Assembly: GCF_008692035.1 (NCBI RefSeq)
Contig: NZ_VTFG01000002.1
Coordinates: forward strand, 1,364,001 to 1,428,000
DNA from: Pseudomonas marginalis
GTDB lineage: Bacteria; Pseudomonadota; Gammaproteobacteria; Pseudomonadales; Pseudomonadaceae
Reading direction: 5' to 3'
Length of the DNA stretch: 64,000 nucleotides
Shown here: positions 24,999 to 33,439 of the stretch, in pieces
Layout of the letters: each line of letters begins with the position of its first letter
Position numbering within the stretch: position 1 is the stretch's first letter
Translations under genes and position numbers: made by a program
The notes under the pieces: model-generated
Databases searched by the model: none
The model's input: only the letters and a program-made list of their open reading frames with translations
What the model was told of the DNA's origin: nothing

Positions 24999-26723
24999 TC
25001 AGGCCACAGGTTGCTCTTGAAGCCACCCACCCTCGATCCGCACATGCCGCCCATGGAAGCGCTTGAGGCTGCTGCGATGACCGACGCTGACAATGCTCAA
25101 CCCCGGCAATTCATCAATCAACGCCTGATACAACGTCGCCTCATCCTCTTCATCCATGGCCGACGTCGCTTCGTCCATGTACAGCCATTGCGGCGCGAAC
25201 AACAAGGCACGGGCAAAGGCCAGGCGCTGTTGCTCGCCGGGCGAGAGCATGCGTTGCCAATGGTTGGCTTCGTCCAGGCGCTCCACCAGGTGCGGCAGGC
25301 GACAGGTTTCCAGGACCTGTGCATAACGTTCCGCCGAATAGACGCTGTCGTCCTGTGGGTAACTCAACACCGCCTTGAGCGTGCCGATCGGCAGGTAAGG
25401 CTTCTGCGGCAGGAACAGGTAACGCCTGGCCGGCAGGCGAATGCTGCCGTGACCAGCCGGCCAGAGATGCCCCATGGCGCGCAGCAAGGTACTTTTGCCG
25501 CTGCCGGAACGGCCGCTGAGCATGACGCGCTGGCCCGGTTCAACGATCATGTTGGCGTCGGTCAGCAGGTGGCGACCATCCACCAGGTTCAAGCCCAGCC
25601 CTTGCACCACAAGACGCTCGCCTTCAGCGCTGACGTCGATGGCAGCTGGGCGCTGCTCGTTCTCACGCATGGCCTGCTGAAAACTCAGTAGACGGTCGCT
25701 GGTCGCGCGCCAGCCGGCCAGGTCGGCGTACGCGCTGATAAACCAGCTGAAGTTGCCCTGCACGTTGCCGAACGCCGAGTTGATTTGCATCAGCTCGCCC
25801 AGTTCGATCTTGCCGGAAAAGTAGCGCGGGGCAGCCACGATAAACGCAAAGACGATCGCAATCTGTTCATAGCCGGCAGTGAAGAACGTCAGGCGCTTGG
25901 ACACCTTCATGATGTCCCAGTAGTTATGCCAGACCTTCCCGAACCGCGCGTTCAAACGCTGATGCTCATTGGGTTCGCCGTTGTACAGGGCGATGCTCTC
26001 GGCATTCTCCCGCACCCGCACCATGGAGAAACGCAAGTCCGCTTCGAAGCGTTGCTGCTGGTTGCTCAAGCCGATCAAACGACGACCGATCAGATGGGTC
26101 AGCCAACTGCCGACACCGGCATAGACCAATGCACACCAGAACATGTAGCCGGGGATGGTGATACCGAACACTTCAATACTGCCGGACACGCCCCATAGGA
26201 TAATGGAGAACGACACCAGGCTGACCACATTGCGCAACAGCCCAAGGCCAAGACTCAGGGTGTTCAGGGTAAAGCTGTTGAGGTCTTCGGAAATCCGCTG
26301 GTCCGGGTTATCGGTGTAGCCGCCCTGCTCCAGCTGGTAGTAGTTCTTGTCGCCAAGCCAGCGGGCGAAATACTTTTCGGTGAGCCATGCACGCCAGCGA
26401 ATGGTCAGCATCTGGGTGAGGTAGAGACGGTAGACCGCGCCGAGAATCGCCACCGTGGCGATACCGCAGAAGTAAACGATCTGTTGCCAGAAGGCCGCGG
26501 TGTCCTTGTTTTCCAGGGCGTTGTAGAAGTCCTTGTACCAGTGGTTGAGCCACACGGAAATGGCCACGCTGAACAGCGACAGGCCAATCACCACGGCGAG
26601 CAACAACCAGGCCTTGCCCTTCTCTTCACTTCGCCAATAAGGCGTGATCATCCCCCAGGTTCGGCGAAAAAATTGCCCACGCACAGCGTCATTGACCGCA
26701 GAGTACTCAGCGTTCTGATTCAT
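24999..26723 (-). CDS. ABC transporter, fused permease-ATPase (SbmA/YddA-like)
   Basis: A 574-residue half-transporter. The N-terminal ABC_membrane_2-type domain (about 20-330) has about six helices and the family segment QRISEDLNSFT. The C-terminal ATPase (about 365-574) has Walker A SGRSGSGKSTLLRA, signature LSPGEQQRLAFARALLF and Walker B WLYMDEATSAMDEEDE, with the H-loop in SVGHRSSL. Relatives of this type include E. coli YddA and the peroxisomal ABCD group; their substrates are acyl compounds, peptides or vitamin-like molecules. No partner gene gives the cargo. It probably acts as a homodimer in the inner membrane. Confidence 0.87.
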   Translation of the reverse strand: MNQNAEYSAVNDAVRGQFFRRTWGMITPYWRSEEKGKAWLLLAVVIGLSLFSVAISVWLNHWYKDFYNALENKDTAAFWQQIVYFCGIATVAILGAVYRLYLTQMLTIRWRAWLTEKYFARWLGDKNYYQLEQGGYTDNPDQRISEDLNSFTLNTLSLGLGLLRNVVSLVSFSIILWGVSGSIEVFGITIPGYMFWCALVYAGVGSWLTHLIGRRLIGLSNQQQRFEADLRFSMVRVRENAESIALYNGEPNEHQRLNARFGKVWHNYWDIMKVSKRLTFFTAGYEQIAIVFAFIVAAPRYFSGKIELGELMQINSAFGNVQGNFSWFISAYADLAGWRATSDRLLSFQQAMRENEQRPAAIDVSAEGERLVVQGLGLNLVDGRHLLTDANMIVEPGQRVMLSGRSGSGKSTLLRAMGHLWPAGHGSIRLPARRYLFLPQKPYLPIGTLKAVLSYPQDDSVYSAERYAQVLETCRLPHLVERLDEANHWQRMLSPGEQQRLAFARALLFAPQWLYMDEATSAMDEEDEATLYQALIDELPGLSIVSVGHRSSLKRFHGRHVRIEGGWLQEQPVA

Positions 26724-26820
26724 CGTTCAGGCTCGTAGGGAGGAAGGCAGGCGTTTGAACCGATCATAGGTGATCGGTTCAGGGTTCCGTGCGGCCTGAA
26801 GCAGGCTGTTCAGCTTAGGT

Positions 26821-27381
26821 TCAGCGTCGTACCGGACGCTTCTGCAGCTTGCGTTGCAGGGTGCGCCGGTGCATGCCCAGGGCGCGGGCAGTGGCGGAGA
26901 TATTACCTTCGTGTTCGGTGAGGACGCGCTGGATGTGTTCCCACTGCAGGCGGTCCACCGACATCGGGTTTTCCGGCACCAGGGTGTCGAGGTCGGCGTG
27001 CTCGGACAGCAACGCAGCCAACACATCGTCGGCATCCGCCGGTTTGCACAGGTAGTTGCAGGCACCGCGCTTGATGGCTTCGACAGCCGTGGCAATGCTG
27101 GAGTAACCGGTGAGGATCACCACGCGCATTTCCGGGTCGAGTTCCAGCAGCTTGGGCAACAGCACCAGGCCGGAATCGCCGTCCATTTTCAGGTCGAGCG
27201 CGGCGTAGTCCGGCAAGTCGGCCTGGGCGATGGCCAGGCCTTCTTCGGCGGAGCCGGCGGTGCTCACGCGAAAGCCGCGACGGCTCATGGCGCGCGCCAT
27301 CACGCGGGTAAACGTGGCGTCATCATCTACCAGCAACAGGTGCGGCAGTTCTTCGCCTTCGACTTGGATCTCGTCACTCAT
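26821..27381 (-). CDS. roxR: Response regulator RoxR (RegA/PrrA/ActR family)
   Basis: A 186-residue response regulator. The receiver domain (about 12-125) has the acidic pocket DDD (19-21), phospho-acceptor D63 in LDLKMDG, the T/S switch in ILTGYSS and K at CKPAD. A proline-containing linker leads to a Fis-type helix-turn-helix (about 145-182, NISATARALGMHRRTLQRKL). RegA-family proteins regulate respiratory and redox genes; in P. aeruginosa RoxSR controls the cyanide-insensitive oxidase. ATG 27381 overlaps the end of roxS by 8 nt. Confidence 0.92.
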   Translation of the reverse strand: MSDEIQVEGEELPHLLLVDDDATFTRVMARAMSRRGFRVSTAGSAEEGLAIAQADLPDYAALDLKMDGDSGLVLLPKLLELDPEMRVVILTGYSSIATAVEAIKRGACNYLCKPADADDVLAALLSEHADLDTLVPENPMSVDRLQWEHIQRVLTEHEGNISATARALGMHRRTLQRKLQKRPVRR

Positions 27382-28636
27382 CGATATCTCCTCGTGCGAC
27401 ACGGGGCAGGCGCAGCTCGGTGAGCGTACCGCCTTCCTCATGACTATAGAGCTTCACTGAGCCGCCCGCGCGGGTCACGCTGGCCTTGCTCAAAAACAGG
27501 CCCAGGCCGAAGCCTTTGCCCTTGGTGGTAAAGAAAGGTTTGCCGATCTGCTCGGCGATGGCCAGCGGCACGCCTGCGCCGTGGTCGCGAATGCTGATCG
27601 TCAAGTCATCCACATCCCAATCCAGCCGGACTTCCAGGCCTTCGGGGCAGGCGTCGGCGGCGTTGTTCAGTAGATTGAGCAAGGCTTGGGTCAGGTCCGG
27701 CGGAGGCGCCAGGCGCGGCACGGCCCCCTGCCCCAGCAGATGGAAACGGTAGCTGGCTTCGGGGCGCATCAGGTGCCAGCGGTTCAGGGCTTCGTCGAGC
27801 CACTGGGTCACGTCCTGCATCTCGACCGCCAGGCGGCGATTGGCTTCAGCCGCGCGTACCAGTTGCTGCAAGGTTTGCTTGCATTGCTTGACCTGTTCGC
27901 GCAGCACGCCGAGATCCTCTTGCAGCGCCGGGTCGTGATGGTCCTGGGTCATTTCGTTGAGCAGCACGCTCATGGTCGCCAGCGGCGTGCCCAATTCGTG
28001 AGCCGCGCCGGCGGCCTGGGTGGCGACGGCGAGCAGTTGCTGGTCACGCAGGCCTTCTTCGCGGCGAATGGCGCGCAGTTCTTCCTGGCGGCGCAGCTCT
28101 TCGGCCATGCGCGCAGCAAAAAAAGTGATCACGGCGGCAGACAGGGCAAAGCTCAGCCACATCCCGTAGATCTGCAGGTTTTCGCGGGCGATGGGGAACG
28201 TTTGCAACGGATAGAACCGCGCCAGCAGCAGGGTGTACAGGGTCAGGGCGATACCCGACAGCACCACCGAGTAGCGCCACGGCAAGGTCACCGCAGCGAT
28301 GGTCAGTGGCACCAGGTAATAAGACACGAACGGGTTGGTGGAACCGCCGGAGAAATACAGCAACACACTGTGGATAAACAGGTCGCAGGCCAATTGCAGG
28401 GCGTATTCCAGCTCGGTCACCGGCCAGGTGGTGCGCAACCGAATGGCGGTAAACACACACAGCACGATGGAGAAACCCAGGGTCACGCCCAATTGCAGCC
28501 ACGGCAGCGGCAGCAGGTCGAACCAATAGGCGAGCCCGACCGAACCAGCCTGCGCGGCCAGTACCAGGGTACGAATGAACGTCAGGCGCCAGAGGTTCTG
28601 GCGGGTGGCGGAAGTCAGTTTTACGGCGGCGAGCAT
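27374..28636 (-). CDS. roxS: Redox sensor histidine kinase RoxS (RegB/PrrB family)
   Basis: A 420-residue membrane kinase with six N-terminal helices (about 15-175). Between two of them is GGSTNPFVSYYL (97-108), the quinone-sensing motif of RegB. The H-box AAHELGTPLATMS places the phospho-acceptor at H213. C252 in KQCKQTLQQL occupies the region of the redox-active cysteine described for RegB. The ATPase domain shows NLLNNAADA, DHGAGVP and KGFGLGLFLS. It senses quinone/redox state and phosphorylates RoxR. The ATG at 28636 has GGGAGA upstream; the much longer open frame overlaps the next gene and was rejected. Confidence 0.93.
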   Translation of the reverse strand: MLAAVKLTSATRQNLWRLTFIRTLVLAAQAGSVGLAYWFDLLPLPWLQLGVTLGFSIVLCVFTAIRLRTTWPVTELEYALQLACDLFIHSVLLYFSGGSTNPFVSYYLVPLTIAAVTLPWRYSVVLSGIALTLYTLLLARFYPLQTFPIARENLQIYGMWLSFALSAAVITFFAARMAEELRRQEELRAIRREEGLRDQQLLAVATQAAGAAHELGTPLATMSVLLNEMTQDHHDPALQEDLGVLREQVKQCKQTLQQLVRAAEANRRLAVEMQDVTQWLDEALNRWHLMRPEASYRFHLLGQGAVPRLAPPPDLTQALLNLLNNAADACPEGLEVRLDWDVDDLTISIRDHGAGVPLAIAEQIGKPFFTTKGKGFGLGLFLSKASVTRAGGSVKLYSHEEGGTLTELRLPRVARGDIDE

Positions 28637-28840
28637 GAGCTCTCCCGATGAGCGCTGCAGGCGGATCGGCAGGAGTATAAACGAAGCGGGCACGCTGGCA
28701 TGGCGCGTGTGGCTCTTTGCCGCAGGCCGGGCGAACGACCGTTCGTCGGCGGCCGCACAATGTGTAGCGAATATGTAAACCCGAAGAACCCGACACCACC
28801 GTCTACAGTCATACCGATACGAACACCCTAAGGAGCTTCC

Positions 28841-29554
28841 ATGTCTCGTTTCACTCGCAGTGCAGTTGTTCTCACCCTCAGCGCCAGCGCCCTGGCCAGC
28901 CTTCCGGCACTGGCCGCCGATGCACTGAATTACAACCAGATTTCCCTGCGCGCCGAGGTCAGCCAGGAAGTGGCCCGCGACAAGATGATCGTCACCCTCT
29001 ACACCGAGTCCCAGAACGCCGACCCGGCCAAGCTCGCCGCCGAAATCACCACCACCATGAACAAGGCCCTGGGCCAGGCGCGCGAAGTCCAGGGCGTGAC
29101 CTTGCGCCAGGGCAGCCGTAACAGCTACCCGATCTACGACAACAAGAACCAGAAGATCACCGGCTGGCGCGAGCGCGCCGAACTGCGCCTGGAAAGCGCG
29201 GACTTCCCGGCGCTGTCCAAACTCACCGGCGAACTGCTCAACACCCTGAAAATGGAAAACATGGACTTCGCCATCGCCGACACCACGCGCAAGACCAGCG
29301 AAGACGCCCTGCTCAAGGACGCGGTCGCCGCGTTTAAAGCACGCGCGCAACTGGCCACCGATGCGCTGGGCGGCAAGGGCTACAAGATCGTCAACTTGAA
29401 CTTCAACACCAATGGCTACCCACAACCTTATGCCCGTGGCGGAATGATGATGAAGGCGGCCATGATGGATTCAGCACCGACGCCGGAAGTGGAGGCAGGT
29501 ACCAGCCAGGTCAGCATGAGCGCCGATGGAGTGATCGAAGTGCAGATGCCGTAA
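28841..29554 (+). CDS. Periplasmic SIMPL-domain (DUF541) protein
   Basis: A 237-residue exported protein. The first 25 residues are a signal peptide ending LAALAA-type at ALAADAL. The rest is a SIMPL/DUF541 domain, with VARDKMIVTLYTESQNAD and a repeated beta-alpha pattern, and ends in GVIEVQMP. SIMPL proteins form large oligomeric assemblies or bind outer-membrane partners, and the E. coli member YggE is linked to oxidative stress. It is divergent from roxS, which might couple it to redox control, but the sequence does not prove this. Confidence 0.87.
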   Translation: MSRFTRSAVVLTLSASALASLPALAADALNYNQISLRAEVSQEVARDKMIVTLYTESQNADPAKLAAEITTTMNKALGQAREVQGVTLRQGSRNSYPIYDNKNQKITGWRERAELRLESADFPALSKLTGELLNTLKMENMDFAIADTTRKTSEDALLKDAVAAFKARAQLATDALGGKGYKIVNLNFNTNGYPQPYARGGMMMKAAMMDSAPTPEVEAGTSQVSMSADGVIEVQMP

Positions 29555-29573
29555 CCCCTACCCGGCAAACCTG

Positions 29574-29606
29574 AACGGCGGTAACCTCGGTGACCGCCGT
29601 TTTCGT
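29574..29606 (+). terminator. Intrinsic terminator after the SIMPL gene
   Basis: AACGGCGGT pairs with ACCGCCGTT (29593-29601), followed by TTTCGTTT. It separates the SIMPL gene from the dpp locus. Confidence 0.75.
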
Positions 29607-29646
29607 TTGGGCAGCGTTTATATGCCTGCCACTTCTAGGGGTCTCC

Positions 29647-31248
29647 ATGGAAAGAACCACCTTCAAACCGCTACTCCTTGCCGCAGGCCTGCTGGCTTTT
29701 ATGCCGATGGCCCACGCAGCCAGTACCCTGGTCTACTGCTCCGAAGCCAGCCCCGCCGGGTTCGACCCCAGCCAGTACACCAGCGGCACCGATTTCGATG
29801 CGTCCGCCGAAACCGTGTTCAACCGCTTGACCCAATTCAAGCGTGGCGGCACCGAAGTCGAACCGGGCCTGGCCACACGCTGGGAGGTGTCCGAGGATGG
29901 CCTGGCCTACACCTTCCATCTGCGCGAAGGCGTCAAGTTCCACACCACTGATTTCTTCAAACCCAGCCGCGATTTCAATGCGGATGACGTGCTGTTTACC
30001 TTCAATCGCCTGCTGGATGCCGAGAGTCCGTTTCGCAAGGCCTACCCTTCCGAATCGCCGTACTTCACCGACATGGGCCTGAACACCACGATCAAGAGCG
30101 TCGACAAACTCGACGAGCACACCGTGCGTTTCAACCTGAACAACGTCGATGCCTCGTTCGTGCAGAACCTGGCCATGAGTTTCGCCTCCGTGCAATCGGC
30201 CGAGTACGCCGCCCAGCTATTGAAGGAGGGCAAGGCCGAAGACATCAACCAGAAACCGGTCGGCACCGGGCCGTTTGTGTTCAAGCGCTACCAGAAGGAC
30301 TCGCAGATTCGCTACGTGGCCAATAAGCAGTACTGGAAACCCGAGGATGTGAAACTCGACAACCTGGTGTTCGCCATCACCCCGGACGCCGCGTCGCGCC
30401 TGCAAAAGCTCAAGGCCGGCGAATGCCAGGTCAGCGGCTACCCGCGCCCGTCGGACATCGAGGTGATGAAACAGGACCCCAACCTGCGCGTGCTGCAGCA
30501 AGCGGGTTTCAACCTGGGCTTCCTGGCCTACAACGTGACCCACCCACCGCTGGACCAGCTCAAGGTCCGCCAGGCCCTGGACATGGCCATCGACAAGCCG
30601 GCGATCATCAAGGCGGTTTACCAGGGCGCCGGACAATTGGCGCAGAATGCACTGCCACCGGCGCAGTGGTCTTATGACCCCTCCATCAAGGATGCCCCGC
30701 ACGATCCGACCAAGGCCCGCGCGCTACTAAAAGAAGCAGGGGTTGCACCGGGCACTACCATCAACCTGTGGGCAATGACCGTCCAGCGCGCTTCCAACCC
30801 GAACGCGCGCATGTCGGCCCAGATGATCCAGCAGGATTGGGAAAAAGTCGGCATAAAGGCCAATATCGTCAGCTATGAATGGGGCGAGTACATCAAGCGC
30901 GCCAAAAATGGCGAGCACGATGCGATGATTTATGGCTGGACCGGCGACAACGGCGACCCGGATAACTGGCTCGGCGTGCTCTACAGTTGTGCCGCGGTCA
31001 AGGGCAGCAACTACGCCAAATGGTGTAACCCGGCCTACGACAAACTGGTGCAGCAGGCCAAGGTCAGCAGTGACCGCGAGCAGCGCATCAAGTGGTATCA
31101 ACAGGCACAAAAAATTCTTAAAGAACAAGTACCTATAACGCCCATTGCAAACTCGACGGTTTTCCAACCCCTGCGCAAGGAAGTGAAGGACTTCAAGATC
31201 AGCCCCTTTGGGCTGACACCGTTCTACGGCGTGAGTCTAGATAAGTAA
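29647..31248 (+). CDS. Dipeptide/oligopeptide-binding protein, DppA family (paralogue 1)
   Basis: A 533-residue periplasmic receptor (SBP_bac_5 family). A signal peptide of about 24 residues ends MAHAA|ST. The mature protein begins LVYCSEASPAGFDPSQYTSG and contains the family motifs LREGVKFH, FNADDVLFTFNR, PVGTGPFVFKRYQ and GWTGDNGDPDNW. First of four such receptors in this locus; only one DppBCDF set is present, so the receptors probably share it with different peptide preferences. The TG start is placed at 29647; the Shine-Dalgarno (AGGGG) is weak. Confidence 0.9.
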   Translation: MERTTFKPLLLAAGLLAFMPMAHAASTLVYCSEASPAGFDPSQYTSGTDFDASAETVFNRLTQFKRGGTEVEPGLATRWEVSEDGLAYTFHLREGVKFHTTDFFKPSRDFNADDVLFTFNRLLDAESPFRKAYPSESPYFTDMGLNTTIKSVDKLDEHTVRFNLNNVDASFVQNLAMSFASVQSAEYAAQLLKEGKAEDINQKPVGTGPFVFKRYQKDSQIRYVANKQYWKPEDVKLDNLVFAITPDAASRLQKLKAGECQVSGYPRPSDIEVMKQDPNLRVLQQAGFNLGFLAYNVTHPPLDQLKVRQALDMAIDKPAIIKAVYQGAGQLAQNALPPAQWSYDPSIKDAPHDPTKARALLKEAGVAPGTTINLWAMTVQRASNPNARMSAQMIQQDWEKVGIKANIVSYEWGEYIKRAKNGEHDAMIYGWTGDNGDPDNWLGVLYSCAAVKGSNYAKWCNPAYDKLVQQAKVSSDREQRIKWYQQAQKILKEQVPITPIANSTVFQPLRKEVKDFKISPFGLTPFYGVSLDK

Positions 31249-31506
31249 CAGCAATGCCCCAACCGAGTGCGCCAGACGCCTCGGTTGACCCTCTCTGGTG
31301 CACCTTATGCACCGAAAAAAACCCATAAATACGTTCAAATATGTCAAAACTTTCATAATTGCGACATTCCTGTACGTTCGTACCACTCTTTCCGCCTTGC
31401 GACGGTTCAGCATCTTGCAATGGGTATGGCGCCTGCATAAGTATCCGCAGGCCGACTCACGAGGTCGCCCTCACCACCAAAAATGACAACAAATCATGAG
31501 GCCAAC

Positions 31507-33135
31507 ATGCTTAAACACGCAGTCCTTCCGTTATTAGTGAGCGCTGGCCTTATGGCCGCGGCCCCATTCGCCCAAGCGGCGACTAACCTGGTGTTCTGCT
31601 CCGAAGGGAGCCCGGCCGGTTTCGACCCAGGCCAGTACACCACCGGAACAGACTTCGATGCCTCGGCCGAAACCATGTTCAACCGCCTGAGCCAGTTCGA
31701 ACGAGGCGGCACCGCCGTTGTTCCTGGCCTGGCCACCAGCTGGGACGTGTCCCCGGATGGCCTGACCTACACCTTCCACCTGCGCGAAGGCGTCAAGTTC
31801 CATACCACCCCATACTTCAAGCCGACTCGTGAATTCTCGGCTGACGACGTCCTGTTCACCTTCAACCGGATGATCAACAAAGACGATCCATTCCGTAAGG
31901 CCTACCCTACCGAGTTCCCGTACTTCACGGACATGGGGATGGACACCAACATCAAGAACATCGAGAAGGTCGATGCCCACACCGTCAAGTTCACCCTTGG
32001 CACCGTGGACGCCGCGTTCATCCAGAACCTGGCGATGAGCTTCGCGTCGATCCAGTCGGCCGAATATGCCGCCCAGTTGCTGAAGAATGGCACGCCTCAG
32101 GACATCAACCAGAAGCCAATCGGCACTGGCCCGTTCGTATTCAAGAGCTACCAGAAAGACTCGAACATTCGCTACACCGGCAACAAGGACTACTGGAAAC
32201 CTGAGGACGTGAAGATCGATAACCTGATCTTCGCCATCACCACCGATCCGTCGGTGCGTATCCAGAAGCTGAAGAAAAACGAGTGCCAGATCACCCTGTT
32301 CCCACGTCCGGCCGACCTCAAGGCGCTGGGTGAAGACAAGGACCTGAAACTGCCGCACCAGGCCGGTTTCAACCTGGGCTATGTCGCCTACAACGTCATG
32401 GATAAGGTCAAGGGCAGCGACCAGCCCAACCCACTGGCCGACCTGCGCGTGCGCCAGGCGCTGGACATGTCGGTGAATAAACAGCAGATCATCGATTCCG
32501 TCTACCAGGGCGCAGGCCAACTGGCGGTCAACGCCATGCCGCCAACCCAATGGTCCTACGACACCACCATCAAGGACGCCAAGTACGATCCCGAGAAAGC
32601 CAAGGCGCTGCTCAAGGAAGCGGGTGTCAAGGAAGGTACCGAGATCGTTCTGTGGGCGATGCCGGTTCAGCGTCCGTACAACCCGAACGCCAAGCTGATG
32701 GCCGAAATGCTGCAAAACGACTGGTCCAAGATCGGCCTGAAGGTCAAGATCACCAGCTACGAGTGGGGCGAGTACATCAAGCGCTCCAAAGGCGGCGAGA
32801 ACCAGGCCATGATCATTGGCTGGAGCGGCGACAATGGTGACCCGGACAACTGGCTGAACGTGCTGTTCGGCTGCGACTCCCTGGCCGGTAACAACTTCTC
32901 CAAGTGGTGCGACAAGAAATTCGACGGCGTCGTGAAAGAAGCCAAGGCTACGTCGGACGTCGCCAAACGCACCGAGCTGTATAAGCAGGCGCAACATATC
33001 CTCAAAGATGCAGTCCCGATGACACCTATCGCGCACTCGACGGTGTATCAACCCATGCGCAACACCGTACAGGACTTCAAGATCAGCCCGTTTGGCCTGA
33101 ACTCCTTCTATGGCGTGAGCGTAAGCGGCAAGTAA
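31507..33135 (+). CDS. Dipeptide/oligopeptide-binding protein, DppA family (paralogue 2)
   Basis: A 542-residue receptor with a signal peptide of about 25 residues (ending AQAA|TNL). It is closely similar along its length to paralogues 1 and 3 (shared LVFCSEGSPAGFDP, TGPFVFKSYQKDS, GWSGDNGDPDNW). It is distinguished by a short insertion after AYNVMDKVKGSDQPNP (about 300-315). It is expected to bind short peptides in the periplasm. The 258-bp leader upstream is AT-rich for this genome. It ends in GACAACAAATCATGAGG, which includes a CA-rich motif next to the ribosome site that could be an Hfq/Crc target. A terminator follows. Confidence 0.9.
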   Translation: MLKHAVLPLLVSAGLMAAAPFAQAATNLVFCSEGSPAGFDPGQYTTGTDFDASAETMFNRLSQFERGGTAVVPGLATSWDVSPDGLTYTFHLREGVKFHTTPYFKPTREFSADDVLFTFNRMINKDDPFRKAYPTEFPYFTDMGMDTNIKNIEKVDAHTVKFTLGTVDAAFIQNLAMSFASIQSAEYAAQLLKNGTPQDINQKPIGTGPFVFKSYQKDSNIRYTGNKDYWKPEDVKIDNLIFAITTDPSVRIQKLKKNECQITLFPRPADLKALGEDKDLKLPHQAGFNLGYVAYNVMDKVKGSDQPNPLADLRVRQALDMSVNKQQIIDSVYQGAGQLAVNAMPPTQWSYDTTIKDAKYDPEKAKALLKEAGVKEGTEIVLWAMPVQRPYNPNAKLMAEMLQNDWSKIGLKVKITSYEWGEYIKRSKGGENQAMIIGWSGDNGDPDNWLNVLFGCDSLAGNNFSKWCDKKFDGVVKEAKATSDVAKRTELYKQAQHILKDAVPMTPIAHSTVYQPMRNTVQDFKISPFGLNSFYGVSVSGK

Positions 33136-33439
33136 GGACCAATGACGGCGACGTTTAATAACGTCGCCGTTATTGCATCCGCCTGGACCGTAGGAAATAG
33201 ACCACGCTCGTAATCGCCGCTTCCTACAGCTGCGAACTGCGACAAGTAGCTCTTTTGCCTACAAGGTCAGTCCAATTTGGCGCATTTACTGCGCAGTCCG
33301 CGGCCCATACCGTCGTAGGACAGCAGAGGCTCCAACCTGGGAAAGGCACTTGCTGTGTGTGGGATCAGTAATGTCCCCCTGGCCGTACGCCTGGGTGATT
33401 GCTTGCTGATGACAACTACAAACAAGGATCGGGATCGTC
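33136..33439. other. 304-bp intergenic region between two receptor genes
   Basis: Apart from the terminator at its left end (33143-33175) and a CA-rich ACAACTACAAACAAGG (33412-33427) that merges with the ribosome site of the next gene, no gene is seen. As I recall, PAO1 has a regulator (psdR) and peptidase (mdpA) gene between the corresponding receptors; nothing of either remains here. Confidence 0.6.
33143..33175 (+). terminator. Intrinsic terminator after receptor paralogue 2
   Basis: ACGGCGACGT (33145-33154) pairs with ACGTCGCCGT (33161-33170) around TTAATA, followed by TATTG. Strong stem, short U-run. It implies that paralogue 3 has its own promoter. Confidence 0.75.

Noticed and set aside
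24999..26723. Bacteriocin exporter
   Set aside because: No peptidase C39 domain, no small precursor gene and no accessory membrane-fusion protein nearby; only the generic SbmA/YddA-type exporter is supported.
28637..29425. N-terminal extension of roxS of more than 260 codons
   Set aside because: It runs antisense through the SIMPL gene and lacks a ribosome site; the ATG at 28636 has GGGAGA and gives the correct RegB-family N-terminus.
31534..33051. Long antisense frame across receptor paralogue 2 (and a similar one at 33458-34948)
   Set aside because: Similar shadow frames occur opposite each receptor because of shared codon bias, not because of a conserved antisense gene.
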